DNA of 24,513 bases from Peptococcaceae bacterium (GTDB taxonomy: Bacteria; Bacillota; Desulfotomaculia; Desulfotomaculales; Desulfocucumaceae), in the NCBI GenBank assembly GCA_013336365.1, contig JAAXTT010000007.1, positions 1 to 24,513 on the forward strand. The letters run 5' to 3'. Both the position numbers and the translations under genes were made by a program. Under the pieces are notes generated by a model that saw only the letters and a list, made by a program, of their open reading frames with translations, made no database searches and had not been told where the DNA came from. Shown here piece by piece: positions 6,506 through 14,814 of this stretch (position 1 is its first letter; each line of letters starts with the position of its first letter).

Positions 6506-8398
6506 ATGTTAATGAAAACAGATAAATTTGTTTTTGCTCTTGATATCGGCACCAGAACAGTAATCGGTATAATTGCCCAGATTGAGGAGGAAAACCTGAA
6601 AATTGTAGCTCAAAGCATTACTGAGCATCAAAGCAGGGCGGTATTTGACGGTCAAATACATGATGTCCTGAAGGTTGCTCAGGCAGTAAAAAAAATTAAA
6701 AACGAGCTTGAGGAAAAAATCGGCTTTTCTTTGAGAGAGGTTTCAATTGCAGCTGCAGGTAGGTCTTTAAAAACTATTTCCGCTCATTATGAAAAAGAAA
6801 TAGACGAAGATTCAGAGATTGAGCCGACTGTTTGCAAAACTCTTGAAATGGAGGCTGTAAAGAGTGCTTACCAGCTTTTGAAGGAGGAAAAAACAGCAGG
6901 GGAAGAAGAGGTATACCTGTGTGTTGGTTATACAGTGGTAAATTATTATTTAAATGGCTACACAATTACTAATTTATTGGGTCACTCCGGCAAAAAAATT
7001 GCAGTAGACATCTTAGCAACTTTTTTGCCAAATTCAGTAGTAAATAGTCTTAATTCAGTGCTGGAAAAAGTTGACTTATATCCTATAAGCCTAACCTTGG
7101 AGCCTATTGCTGCATCCAGGGCAATTGTACCGGAATCTTTTCGTTTATTAAACATTGCCCTACTTGATATAGGTGCAGGTACATCAGATATTGCCATAGC
7201 TAAGGATGGTTCAATTGTTGCCTATGGGATGGTTCCCATAGCCGGTGATGAAATTACTGAAGCATTGTCTGATTTATGCTTGGCAGACTTTAATACTGCA
7301 GATTATATCAAAAGAGAGATATACAGGGGAAATGACATCAGTTTCAAGGATATATTGGGAAATGAAAAAACTGTCAGCTGTAAGCAATTACTTGAGGAAC
7401 TGGACCCGTTTCTCGAAGAAATCACAGATAAAATATCTCAGGAAATCATTCGATTAAATGGTAACAAAAGGCCAAAATCAGTTTTATGTGTTGGTGGCGG
7501 TGGTCAGGTGCCAAAATTTACTGAGAAAATTGCTGCCAAACTAGGTCTTTCAGCAGACCGGGTAGGTTTAAAAAGCAGGAATGCTATTCCGGGAATAATT
7601 ACAGATGAGAATGAGTTAAGTGGCCCTGAAGGAGTCACAGTTGTTGGTATTGCCCAGGTGGCAATTGATAATCTTGGTCAGAATTTTATAACTGTAAATA
7701 TTAATGGCAACGAGTATAAGCTTTTTAATTCTCGGGAGCTTACAGTTTTTGATGCTTTGGGACGGATTGACTACAATATTGGTGATTTGGTCGGAAGGAC
7801 CGGTAAGGATCTTCGTTTTTATCTTAATAATGAAAGACAGGTTTTCTTTGGGGAACTGAGTGAGCCGGCAAAGATTTTAATTAATGATCAGCAGGCAAGC
7901 TTAAAGTCAGTTTTGAACAATGGGGACAGAATTGTTATTCAAAAAGCAATTCGGGGTCTTGATGCCGAAATCACAGTGGACAGCCTTATGGCTGATTATT
8001 CTGCAGCGGCATGTTTAGTGAATGGTTGTGAGGTGGATTTATCCCGTGAAATATCTGAGGGAGATCGAGTAGAAATAGTGACAGCCGCCAAGTATGAGGA
8101 AGGTAGTATGACGGCTGTTAAGGTCAAGGACACTTTGACTAATTTCCAGGAGGCTCCTTTCTCCGGACAGGCTATTTTTGAAAAGAATATTACAGTAAAA
8201 ATAAATGGTGAGGAATATCAATTGACTGGAAGAAAAGAGTATATGTTTATTGATATTTTCAATCATATAGAAATCGAGAAACTTAGACTTGCTGGAGGCT
8301 CTAAAATAAAATTACTGATTAATGGCAAAAAGGCCGGCTATACTGACAGGGTTGAAGATGGAGATATTATTGAAATAGAAGGATTTATTGACAGCTGA
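6506..8398 (+). CDS. FtsA-like actin-fold protein with beta-grasp-like C-terminal half
   Basis: A 630-residue protein whose N-terminal ~390 residues follow the FtsA/actin ATPase fold. Phosphate-1 motif FALDIGTRTVIGII lies at 9-22, phosphate-2 motif LLDIGAGTSDIAI starts at 219 (Asp221), and the adenosine motif VLCVGGGG spans 326-333. An FtsA-like SHS2 segment (FDGQIHD, VSIAAAGRSL) lies between the first two. From about residue 395 the protein departs from FtsA. It has strand-rich units opening with ITVNINGNEY or ITVKINGEEY and closing with NNGDRIVI, SEGDRVEI or EDGDIIEI, reminiscent of ThiS/TGS-type beta-grasp hairpins. The terminal membrane-binding amphipathic helix of true FtsA is not visible. 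The start is ATG 6506 after AGGGAGTG; ATG 6512 is possible. It probably polymerises or acts in envelope or division processes; the partner is unknown. Confidence 0.8.
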   Translation: MLMKTDKFVFALDIGTRTVIGIIAQIEEENLKIVAQSITEHQSRAVFDGQIHDVLKVAQAVKKIKNELEEKIGFSLREVSIAAAGRSLKTISAHYEKEIDEDSEIEPTVCKTLEMEAVKSAYQLLKEEKTAGEEEVYLCVGYTVVNYYLNGYTITNLLGHSGKKIAVDILATFLPNSVVNSLNSVLEKVDLYPISLTLEPIAASRAIVPESFRLLNIALLDIGAGTSDIAIAKDGSIVAYGMVPIAGDEITEALSDLCLADFNTADYIKREIYRGNDISFKDILGNEKTVSCKQLLEELDPFLEEITDKISQEIIRLNGNKRPKSVLCVGGGGQVPKFTEKIAAKLGLSADRVGLKSRNAIPGIITDENELSGPEGVTVVGIAQVAIDNLGQNFITVNINGNEYKLFNSRELTVFDALGRIDYNIGDLVGRTGKDLRFYLNNERQVFFGELSEPAKILINDQQASLKSVLNNGDRIVIQKAIRGLDAEITVDSLMADYSAAACLVNGCEVDLSREISEGDRVEIVTAAKYEEGSMTAVKVKDTLTNFQEAPFSGQAIFEKNITVKINGEEYQLTGRKEYMFIDIFNHIEIEKLRLAGGSKIKLLINGKKAGYTDRVEDGDIIEIEGFIDS

Positions 8399-8416
8399 TA
8401 TTGCATGTATGATACT
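8388..8416 (+). promoter_or_regulatory. Candidate sigma-A promoter for dprA
   Basis: A perfect TTGACA at 8388-8393 is followed after 17 bases by GATACT at 8411-8416 (4 of 6 matches to TATAAT). It overlaps the last codons of the FtsA-like gene. A start near 8423 would leave a 45-base leader to the dprA GTG. The prediction rests on motif match only. Confidence 0.4.
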
Positions 8417-8467
8417 TGGTTACCTTGCACTTTATCTATCCGGAAAATATATTGAAGGTGTGGTCCT

Positions 8468-9562
8468 GTGCTGGATCAAAGGTTGTTTTATTTGGGATGG
8501 CAGATTACCCTGCCCGGAATGGCAGGTCGATTCTGGCAACTGGTTGAGCGTTTTGGCTCTCCTCAGGCTGCTTGGAATGCCAATGAAAAACAACTTATTT
8601 CCATAGGAGGATTAACTTCTGAAGTTGCCCGGGAACTTTTTTTAAGACGACTGGGTGTTAATCCAGAGGCAGAAATGAGCTTTTTAGAAAACAAGGGCTT
8701 TGGCTATTCCTGTTTTTCTGACGATGATTACCCGGAAATATTGAAAAATATTTCTCAACCTCCCCCAGGCCTTTTTTTAAAAGGAAAGCTGGATTTAAAA
8801 GATAAGCCGACTGTAGCTATCGTAGGTTCAAGAAAGGCTAGCCCTTATGGTGTTTCAGTTGCAAGAGATCTTGCCTCAGAAATTGCCGGTTCAGGGGTTG
8901 TGGTAGTTAGTGGTTTGGCTATGGGTATTGATGCTGCTGCTCATGGAGGTGCCCTTTCTGCAGGTGGAAAAACAATTGCTGTTTTGGGCTGCGGATTAGA
9001 TATTCCCTACCCAAAGAGCAATATATCCCTTAAGGAGAAGATAGGAATTTCCGGAGCAGCAGTAAGTGAATTTCCTTTGGGGATGAAGCCTGAATCATGG
9101 CATTTTCCTTATAGAAATCGGATAATAAGTGGTCTTTCAAGGATTGTGGTTGTGGTTGAGGCTGCAGTTAAGAGCGGGGCGTTAATCACGGTTGATTTTG
9201 CCTTAGATCAGGGCAGGGACGTTATGGCAGTTCCAGGTAATATAAATTCAGAGCTAAGCAGAGGAACCAATAGCCTGATCCAACAGGGTGCAATGCCGGT
9301 GCAAAATGGGCAGGATATTTTAGAAGAACTGAATATTGAGTTTAACAGTAGCGTTAAGAAAAAAGATTTATCTCACAAGTCCCTTGATTCAGATCAACAA
9401 ATAATAATAAAATTGATCCTATCGGGGGTTTTGGGATTCGAAGAGCTTGTAGAGCATTCAGGTATGGCAGCTAATAAGGCTATGGCGGCTTTGACTTTTT
9501 TAGAGGTGAGTGGGATAATCAAGCAAATAAATGGAAGAAAATACCATGTCTGCCAAAGGTAA
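8468..9562 (+). CDS. dprA: DNA-processing protein DprA
   Basis: DprA binds incoming single-stranded DNA and loads RecA during natural transformation; it is also widely conserved in species without known competence. The 364-residue protein has an N-terminal helical region with a helix-hairpin-like segment (LISIGGLTSEVARELF). Then comes the Rossmann-like DprA/Smf domain starting at V116 (VAIVGSRKASPYG), with VVVSGLAMGIDAAAHGGAL, TIAVLGCGLDIPYP and ALDQGRDVMAVPGN, and a C-terminal winged-helix part from about residue 300. The key SRxxSxYG and GxAxGIDxxAH motifs are intact. The start is GTG 8468 with AAGGTG at 8455-8460. It is preceded by a candidate promoter and followed by 140 bases before topA, a classic Firmicute neighbour. 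Confidence 0.96.
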   Translation: MLDQRLFYLGWQITLPGMAGRFWQLVERFGSPQAAWNANEKQLISIGGLTSEVARELFLRRLGVNPEAEMSFLENKGFGYSCFSDDDYPEILKNISQPPPGLFLKGKLDLKDKPTVAIVGSRKASPYGVSVARDLASEIAGSGVVVVSGLAMGIDAAAHGGALSAGGKTIAVLGCGLDIPYPKSNISLKEKIGISGAAVSEFPLGMKPESWHFPYRNRIISGLSRIVVVVEAAVKSGALITVDFALDQGRDVMAVPGNINSELSRGTNSLIQQGAMPVQNGQDILEELNIEFNSSVKKKDLSHKSLDSDQQIIIKLILSGVLGFEELVEHSGMAANKAMAALTFLEVSGIIKQINGRKYHVCQR

Positions 9563-9665
9563 TTTGTGTTAGGGTTGTATTGAATAAAGATTTAATAAGA
9601 ATGAATTGCAAGAAAAACAGTAGCAAATATGTGAAAAAATACTAAATACCATATTACAGAAAGCT

Positions 9666-9679
9666 ATATTCATGAATAT
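9666..9679. repeat. 14-bp perfect palindrome upstream of topA
   Basis: ATATTCATGAATAT reads the same on both strands and sits 23 bases before the topA start codon. It could be a protein-binding site or a chance AT-rich palindrome. The remainder of the dprA-topA spacer (9563-9702) shows no clear terminator or complete promoter. Confidence 0.25.
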
Positions 9680-9702
9680 GGGGAATTACATGAGGTGTAG
9701 TT

Positions 9703-11904
9703 TTGGGAAAGACATTAGTTATTGTAGAATCTCCTGCTAAAGCTAAAAGTATTGGAAAATTTTTAGGTAATAAATTTTTTGTAAAAGCGTCTATGGGTCA
9801 TTTGCGGGATTTGCCAAAAAGTCAGCTTGGAGTAGAGCCTGAAAAAGGGTTTTTACCTAAATATATCTCCATTAGGGGGAAAGGAGATATTATAAAGGAG
9901 TTACGTACTGCAGCCAAAAAAGCAGACAGAATTTTACTGGCTTCTGACCCTGACCGTGAGGGGGAAGCTATAGCTTGGCATTTGCAACACCTCTTGGATT
10001 TGGATCCGGAGGCTAGCTGCAGGATAGAGTTCAATGAAATTACAAAAACTGCAATTCAAAATGCAGTTAAAAATCCACGTCCAATTGATAGCAAAAGGGT
10101 TTACGCTCAACAGGCAAGAAGAATATTGGATAGGCTTGTGGGTTATAATCTGAGTCCCTTGCTGTGGAAAAAGGTAAAAAAGGGATTAAGTGCCGGCCGA
10201 GTTCAATCAGTGGCAGTTCGATTAATTGTTGATCGGGAGGAAGAGATTGATGCCTTTATTCCCAAAGAATACTGGACATTAATCGCTCAGCTGGCAACTA
10301 AAAAGGGCAGTGAATTTGAGGCCAAGCTTTATAAGGTTGGCTCTGTTAAAGCAGAGATACCAAACAAGGAAAAGATGGACTCAATCCTTAATAATCTTAA
10401 GGGTAAGGAATATTTCATAGAAAAAATATCTCGCAAGGAAAAGCTTAGACAGCCTCCGGTTCCTTTTATTACCAGCAGTTTACAGCAGGAGGCTTATCGG
10501 AAGCTGAATTTCACAGCTAAAAAGACTATGATGATTGCCCAGCAGATATATGAAGGTATTGATTTGGGCAAGGAAGGTCCTGTGGGATTAGTAACCTATA
10601 TTAGAACTGACTCTACTAGGGTTTCCGACTCTGCAAGACAAGAAGCACTGGAATTAATTGAACAGCGCTTCGGAAAAGACTATTTATCGGCAAAAGCCAG
10701 GGTGAATAAGTCAAAGACAAAAATACAGGATGCCCATGAAGCTATAAGACCTGCCACAGTGGTAAAAGATCCTGATTCCATAAAAGCGTTTCTTTCAAAG
10801 GATCAATTTAAGCTTTACAAGCTGATTTGGGAGCGTTTCATAGCCAGTCAAATGAGCCCGGCAGTTATGGATACTACAACAGTGGATATTAGTGCCGGCA
10901 TATATTTATTTCGTGCACCCGGTTCAATAATTAAATTTCCCGGATTTATGAAGGTTTATACAGAATCCAGTGATGATAGCCAAGAAGAAGATGAATCAAG
11001 AGTCTTGCCACCAATGGAGGAAAAGGAAAAACTTGAGGACAAGTTGCTGTTGCCTAAGCAACACTTTACTGTGCATCCGCCAAGGTACACAGATGCAACC
11101 TTAATTAAGGCTTTAGAAGAAAAAGGGATAGGAAGACCCAGTACCTATGCTCCCATTGTTGAAACAATCCAAAAAAGAGGGTATGTGGTCAAGGAAAAAA
11201 AACAGTTTTTCCCTACAGAACTAGGAATTATAGTGGTAAATCTGTTGAAGGAATATTTTATAGATATTATAGATGTTGCCTTTACAGCATCTATGGAGGA
11301 GAAGCTTGATGAGGTGGAAGATGGTGGTCTAGGTTGGGATGGGGTTCTACAGGAGTTCTACATTCCATTTAAAGAAACACTGACCAAGGCTGAGCTGGAA
11401 ATTGGTAAGGTTGATGTAGCTCCTGAGGTTACTGATGAATTATGTGATAATTGTCAGCGCAATCTAGTTATTAAAATGGGTCGTTATGGTAAGTTCCTTG
11501 CTTGTCCGGGATTTCCAGAGTGTCGTTTTACCAAGCCTTTGTTGGAGCCGACCGGAGTTTTCTGTCCCCAATGTGAGGGGGAGCTTGTTTTAAGGAGAAG
11601 TAAGAAGGGCAGACCGTTTTATGGCTGTAATCGTTATCCCCAATGTGAATTTATCCTCTGGGACAGGCCAAGTCAGGATAAATGTCCTGAATGTGGGGGT
11701 ATTTTGGTATACAAGAAAATCAAGGGCGTTGAAGAAACCAAATGCATAACCCCGGATTGTTCAAAATCAGGAATTGTTGTCAAGCCGGAAACAGAAGAGA
11801 AGGAAAAGAAATTAAATGCTGCTGACATAAAAAAAACCGGCAAAAAACCTGTAGCAGTAAAAAAAGCATCCAAAACCAAATCTGTCAGCAAAAAGAAGGA
11901 ATGA
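9703..11904 (+). CDS. topA: DNA topoisomerase I
   Basis: A type IA topoisomerase that relaxes negative supercoils by transient 5'-phosphotyrosine cleavage of one strand. The 733 residues are laid out as expected. The TOPRIM domain has VIVESPAKAKSIGKFLG (Glu9) and the DPDREGEAIAWH acidic triad (Asp82, Asp84, Glu86). The catalytic-domain motif GLVTYIRTDSTRVS contains Tyr299. Three C-terminal four-cysteine zinc ribbons start near residue 581 (CDNC, CPQC, CPEC). The last ~40 residues are a lysine-rich tail, likely an extra nonspecific DNA contact. The start is TTG 9703, with GAGGTG five bases upstream. It is the first gene of a block running to codY, with only 45 bases to trmFO. Confidence 0.98.
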   Translation: MGKTLVIVESPAKAKSIGKFLGNKFFVKASMGHLRDLPKSQLGVEPEKGFLPKYISIRGKGDIIKELRTAAKKADRILLASDPDREGEAIAWHLQHLLDLDPEASCRIEFNEITKTAIQNAVKNPRPIDSKRVYAQQARRILDRLVGYNLSPLLWKKVKKGLSAGRVQSVAVRLIVDREEEIDAFIPKEYWTLIAQLATKKGSEFEAKLYKVGSVKAEIPNKEKMDSILNNLKGKEYFIEKISRKEKLRQPPVPFITSSLQQEAYRKLNFTAKKTMMIAQQIYEGIDLGKEGPVGLVTYIRTDSTRVSDSARQEALELIEQRFGKDYLSAKARVNKSKTKIQDAHEAIRPATVVKDPDSIKAFLSKDQFKLYKLIWERFIASQMSPAVMDTTTVDISAGIYLFRAPGSIIKFPGFMKVYTESSDDSQEEDESRVLPPMEEKEKLEDKLLLPKQHFTVHPPRYTDATLIKALEEKGIGRPSTYAPIVETIQKRGYVVKEKKQFFPTELGIIVVNLLKEYFIDIIDVAFTASMEEKLDEVEDGGLGWDGVLQEFYIPFKETLTKAELEIGKVDVAPEVTDELCDNCQRNLVIKMGRYGKFLACPGFPECRFTKPLLEPTGVFCPQCEGELVLRRSKKGRPFYGCNRYPQCEFILWDRPSQDKCPECGGILVYKKIKGVEETKCITPDCSKSGIVVKPETEEKEKKLNAADIKKTGKKPVAVKKASKTKSVSKKKE

Positions 11905-11949
11905 TTCTCGGGTATTTGATTGGATATTTTTATAAAAAGGGGAATAATT

Positions 11950-13266
11950 TTGGACTCAGTTACAGTGGTTGGAGCAGGACTTGCAGGATCTGAAGCTGCC
12001 TGGCAATTGGCTCAGATGGGTATCAGGGTCAAACTTTATGAAATGAGACCGGAGGCAACAACTCCTGCTCATAATACCGGTGATTTTGCTGAGTTGGTAT
12101 GCAGCAATTCTTTTAGAGCAGCAGCTTTGGAAAATGCCGTAGGTTTGTTAAAGGAAGAAATGAGAAATATGAACTCATTGATTATGGCCTGTGCAGACAG
12201 AAATAAAGTGCCTGCAGGAGGTGCCTTGGCAGTAGACCGAGATTTTTTTTCCAGAGAAGTGACCAGCATTTTGGAGAATCATCCATTGATAGAAGTTATC
12301 CGGCAAGAAGTAAAAAGTATACCGGATCAAGGTATTTCTATACTGGCTACCGGACCATTGACATCTAAGGCTATGGAGACAGCTATTTCTGGTCTCACAG
12401 GGCAGGAATACCTCTATTTTTATGATGCAATGGCACCTATTGTAGTAAAGGAATCCATCAATATGGAAAGAGCCTTTTTTTCCTCCAGATATGACAAGGG
12501 TGATGGAGATTATATTAATTGTCCGATGGAAAAAGATGAGTATATCAGGTTTCGGGAGGAATTATCTAATGCTGAGCGAGCTCCAAAGCGAGAGTTTGAA
12601 AAGGAAATAAACTTTGAGGGTTGCATGCCCATTGAGGTTATGGCATCACGAGGCGAGGATACCATGCGGTATGGTCCTTTGAAGCCGGTGGGCTTGGTTG
12701 ATCCATCCACCGGAAGACGACCTTATGCGGTGGTGCAGCTAAGACAGGATAATGGGGCCGGTACACTTTATAATTTAGTTGGTTTTCAGACTCATCTAAA
12801 GTGGGGGGAACAGCAAAGGGTATTTGGAATGATACCGGGCTTGGAAAATGCGGAGTTTGTAAGATTTGGTGTTATGCATAGAAATACCTACATAAATTCC
12901 CCGGAATTATTGAGCAACACCTATCAATTTAAAAACAGGCCTAATTTATTTGTGGCCGGCCAGATCACGGGGGTTGAGGGTTATCTTGAATCTGCGTCCT
13001 CCGGTCTGGTTGCCGGGATTAATGCAGGACGGCTTAAACAAGGAATTGAGCCTTTGGTTTTTCCGGTAGAAACCGCTAACGGAGCATTGGCTAACTATAT
13101 AACAAGTACCGGATCCAAAAATTTTCAACCAATGAATATAACCTTTGGATTATTGCCACCCTTGGACGAAGCAATAAGAGATCGTCGAGATAGAAATGCA
13201 GCAATTTCCAACAGAGCATTGGAAGCTTTGAACCGCTTCAAGGAAATAAACAGGCTGGTGGTTTAA
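11950..13266 (+). CDS. trmFO: Folate-dependent tRNA (uracil-54-C5)-methyltransferase TrmFO
   Basis: TrmFO methylates U54 of tRNA using methylene-tetrahydrofolate and FADH2, and is typical of Firmicutes beside topA. The FAD-binding motif VTVVGAGLAGSEAAWQLA is at the N-terminus. Family blocks LYEMRP, HNTGDFAELVCSNSFR, VPAGGALAVDRDFFS, YDAMAPIV, NLFVAGQITGVEGYLESASSGLVAG and FGLLPPL follow. I chose TTG 11950, giving 438 residues. AGGGG lies 7 bases before it, and MDSVTVVGAG aligns with the usual N-terminus. The in-frame TTG at 11920 would add ten residues and has no good ribosome site. It lies 13 bases upstream of xerC. Confidence 0.96.
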   Translation: MDSVTVVGAGLAGSEAAWQLAQMGIRVKLYEMRPEATTPAHNTGDFAELVCSNSFRAAALENAVGLLKEEMRNMNSLIMACADRNKVPAGGALAVDRDFFSREVTSILENHPLIEVIRQEVKSIPDQGISILATGPLTSKAMETAISGLTGQEYLYFYDAMAPIVVKESINMERAFFSSRYDKGDGDYINCPMEKDEYIRFREELSNAERAPKREFEKEINFEGCMPIEVMASRGEDTMRYGPLKPVGLVDPSTGRRPYAVVQLRQDNGAGTLYNLVGFQTHLKWGEQQRVFGMIPGLENAEFVRFGVMHRNTYINSPELLSNTYQFKNRPNLFVAGQITGVEGYLESASSGLVAGINAGRLKQGIEPLVFPVETANGALANYITSTGSKNFQPMNITFGLLPPLDEAIRDRRDRNAAISNRALEALNRFKEINRLVV

Positions 13267-13279
13267 CAAGGAGAATTGA

Positions 13280-14185
13280 GTGTACGCTTATATCGACAGC
13301 TTTATTTATTATTTAGAAACTGAAAGAAATTATTCTCCCCATACTATAAGCAATTACCGTCGAGATTTGTTTCATGGGGTTGATTTTTTTGCGGGAGTTC
13401 TTGGAAAAAAGGATTGTGATTTGGAACCTGGGGATATTAATTCAAAGCTGGTAAGGTCTTATCTGGGAGACCTTTATTTTAATAAACTGGCTAAATCCTC
13501 AATTTCCAGAAGATTGGCGGCCTGGCGTTCATTTTATCGTTACCTGAGTCGTGAAGGAGTAGTTTTAAAAAATCCTTTGAGAAATGTTGCCTCTTTAAAA
13601 CAGGATAAAAAACTGCCTAATTTTCTTTTTCTGGAGGATTGTAAGGCTATTATTGAGGCACCGTTTAAAGATGAAATACTCTCAATGAGGGATCGTGCAC
13701 TCATGGAGACTCTTTATTCCTCCGGGATAAGAGTTATAGAATTAGTAAATTTGGATCTTGAGGATCTTGATTTCTCTAGAGGTGAGTTATTGGTTATGGG
13801 CAAGGGAATGAAGGAGAGACTTGCTCCCCTGGGTGCTTACGCAAGGAAAGCACTTTCAATATATTTGGAAAGGAGTCGACCAAAGCTCGCAAGAGATATT
13901 TTTGAAAAGGCAGTATTTTTAAATTATAAGGGCTTTAGACTGACTGATAGAGGTATCAGAAAAATATTGAAAAAATATGCCATTGAGGCAGGTTTGCAGG
14001 GTAATATAAGTCCACATACCTTCAGACATACTTTTGCTACTCATCTTTTGGATGGGGGTGCTGATTTGAGAGCTGTTCAGGAAATGCTGGGGCACAAGAA
14101 TCTATCAACAACTCAGATCTATACTCATTTAACTAAGGAAAAGCTTAGAGAGGTTTATCTTAAGCATCATCCGAGAGTTAAATAG
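13280..14185 (+). CDS. xerC: Tyrosine recombinase XerC (CodV type)
   Basis: A 301-residue site-specific recombinase that, with a partner Xer protein, resolves chromosome dimers at dif. The N-terminal SAM-like core-binding domain (YLETERNYSPHTISNYRRDL) is followed by the catalytic domain. Visible active-site residues are Arg151 (SSGIRVIEL), His246 and Arg249 (PHTFRHTFATHLLDGG), His272 (MLGHKNLSTTQ) and nucleophile Tyr281 (IYTHL). A catalytic Lys is expected in the GKGMKERLAPL hairpin. The call as XerC rather than XerD rests mainly on position: trmFO-xerC-hslV-hslU-codY matches codV-clpQ-clpY-codY of Bacillus. The GTG start has AAGGAG at 13268-13273. No dif site was found in this window. Confidence 0.93.
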   Translation: MYAYIDSFIYYLETERNYSPHTISNYRRDLFHGVDFFAGVLGKKDCDLEPGDINSKLVRSYLGDLYFNKLAKSSISRRLAAWRSFYRYLSREGVVLKNPLRNVASLKQDKKLPNFLFLEDCKAIIEAPFKDEILSMRDRALMETLYSSGIRVIELVNLDLEDLDFSRGELLVMGKGMKERLAPLGAYARKALSIYLERSRPKLARDIFEKAVFLNYKGFRLTDRGIRKILKKYAIEAGLQGNISPHTFRHTFATHLLDGGADLRAVQEMLGHKNLSTTQIYTHLTKEKLREVYLKHHPRVK

Positions 14186-14255
14186 GCAGATTTCAAGGTA
14201 GGTATTTAAATAATCAGACAATAACTTATTTTAATATTTGGAAAGGAAGATATTT

Positions 14256-14786
14256 ATGTTTCATGCTACTACAATTGTAGCTGTAAAAAAGGGAAATGCT
14301 GTGGCTATGGCCGGGGATGGACAGGTTACCTTCGGTCAGAACACAATTTTAAAGCACACTGCAAAAAAAATCAGACGACTCCATAATAACTCGGTTTTAG
14401 CAGGGTTTGCAGGCTCAGTGGCAGATGCCTTTACTCTTTTTGAGAAGTTCGAGGGAAAGCTTGAGGCCTATGGAGGGAATCTTCAGAGAGCAGCAGTTGA
14501 ATTGGCCAAGGACTGGCGGATGGATAGGGTATTAAGACGCTTGGAGGCATTACTGATAGTTGCTGACAAAGAATATATGCTGGTTATTTCTGGTGGTGGT
14601 GAAGTAATAGAACCTGATGACGGCATAGTTGCAATCGGTTCCGGAGGGACCTATGCCCTGGCTGCGGCTAGGGCAATGGCTAGGCACTCTGATATGACAG
14701 CAGCAGAGATAGCATCTAAGGCCCTGGGAATTGCTGCAGAAATATGTGTGTACACCAATAATGAAATAACTCTTGAGGAAATATAA
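14256..14786 (+). CDS. hslV: ATP-dependent protease proteolytic subunit HslV (ClpQ)
   Basis: HslV forms the double-hexamer proteolytic chamber of the HslUV (ClpYQ) complex, with HslU unfolding substrates. The 176-residue product has the proteasome-beta-like signature AMAGDGQVTFGQNTI and the later IAIGSGGTYALAAARAM block. Catalysis needs an N-terminal Thr or Ser. The protein starts MFHATTIVAV, so the nucleophile (Thr5) lies behind a four-residue leader that must be removed. I chose ATG 14256 because GAAAGGAAG lies 6 bases upstream; the longer in-frame TTG at 14238 would add six residues with no ribosome site. The hslU start follows 28 bases after the stop codon. Confidence 0.95.
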   Translation: MFHATTIVAVKKGNAVAMAGDGQVTFGQNTILKHTAKKIRRLHNNSVLAGFAGSVADAFTLFEKFEGKLEAYGGNLQRAAVELAKDWRMDRVLRRLEALLIVADKEYMLVISGGGEVIEPDDGIVAIGSGGTYALAAARAMARHSDMTAAEIASKALGIAAEICVYTNNEITLEEI

Positions 14787-14814
14787 TATAAAACCCCAAT
14801 TAGGAGGTCTGACT

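Noticed and set aside
8388..8606. Plus-strand 72-residue frame overlapping dprA
   Set aside because: It is out of frame with the clear DprA reading frame and has no ribosome site.
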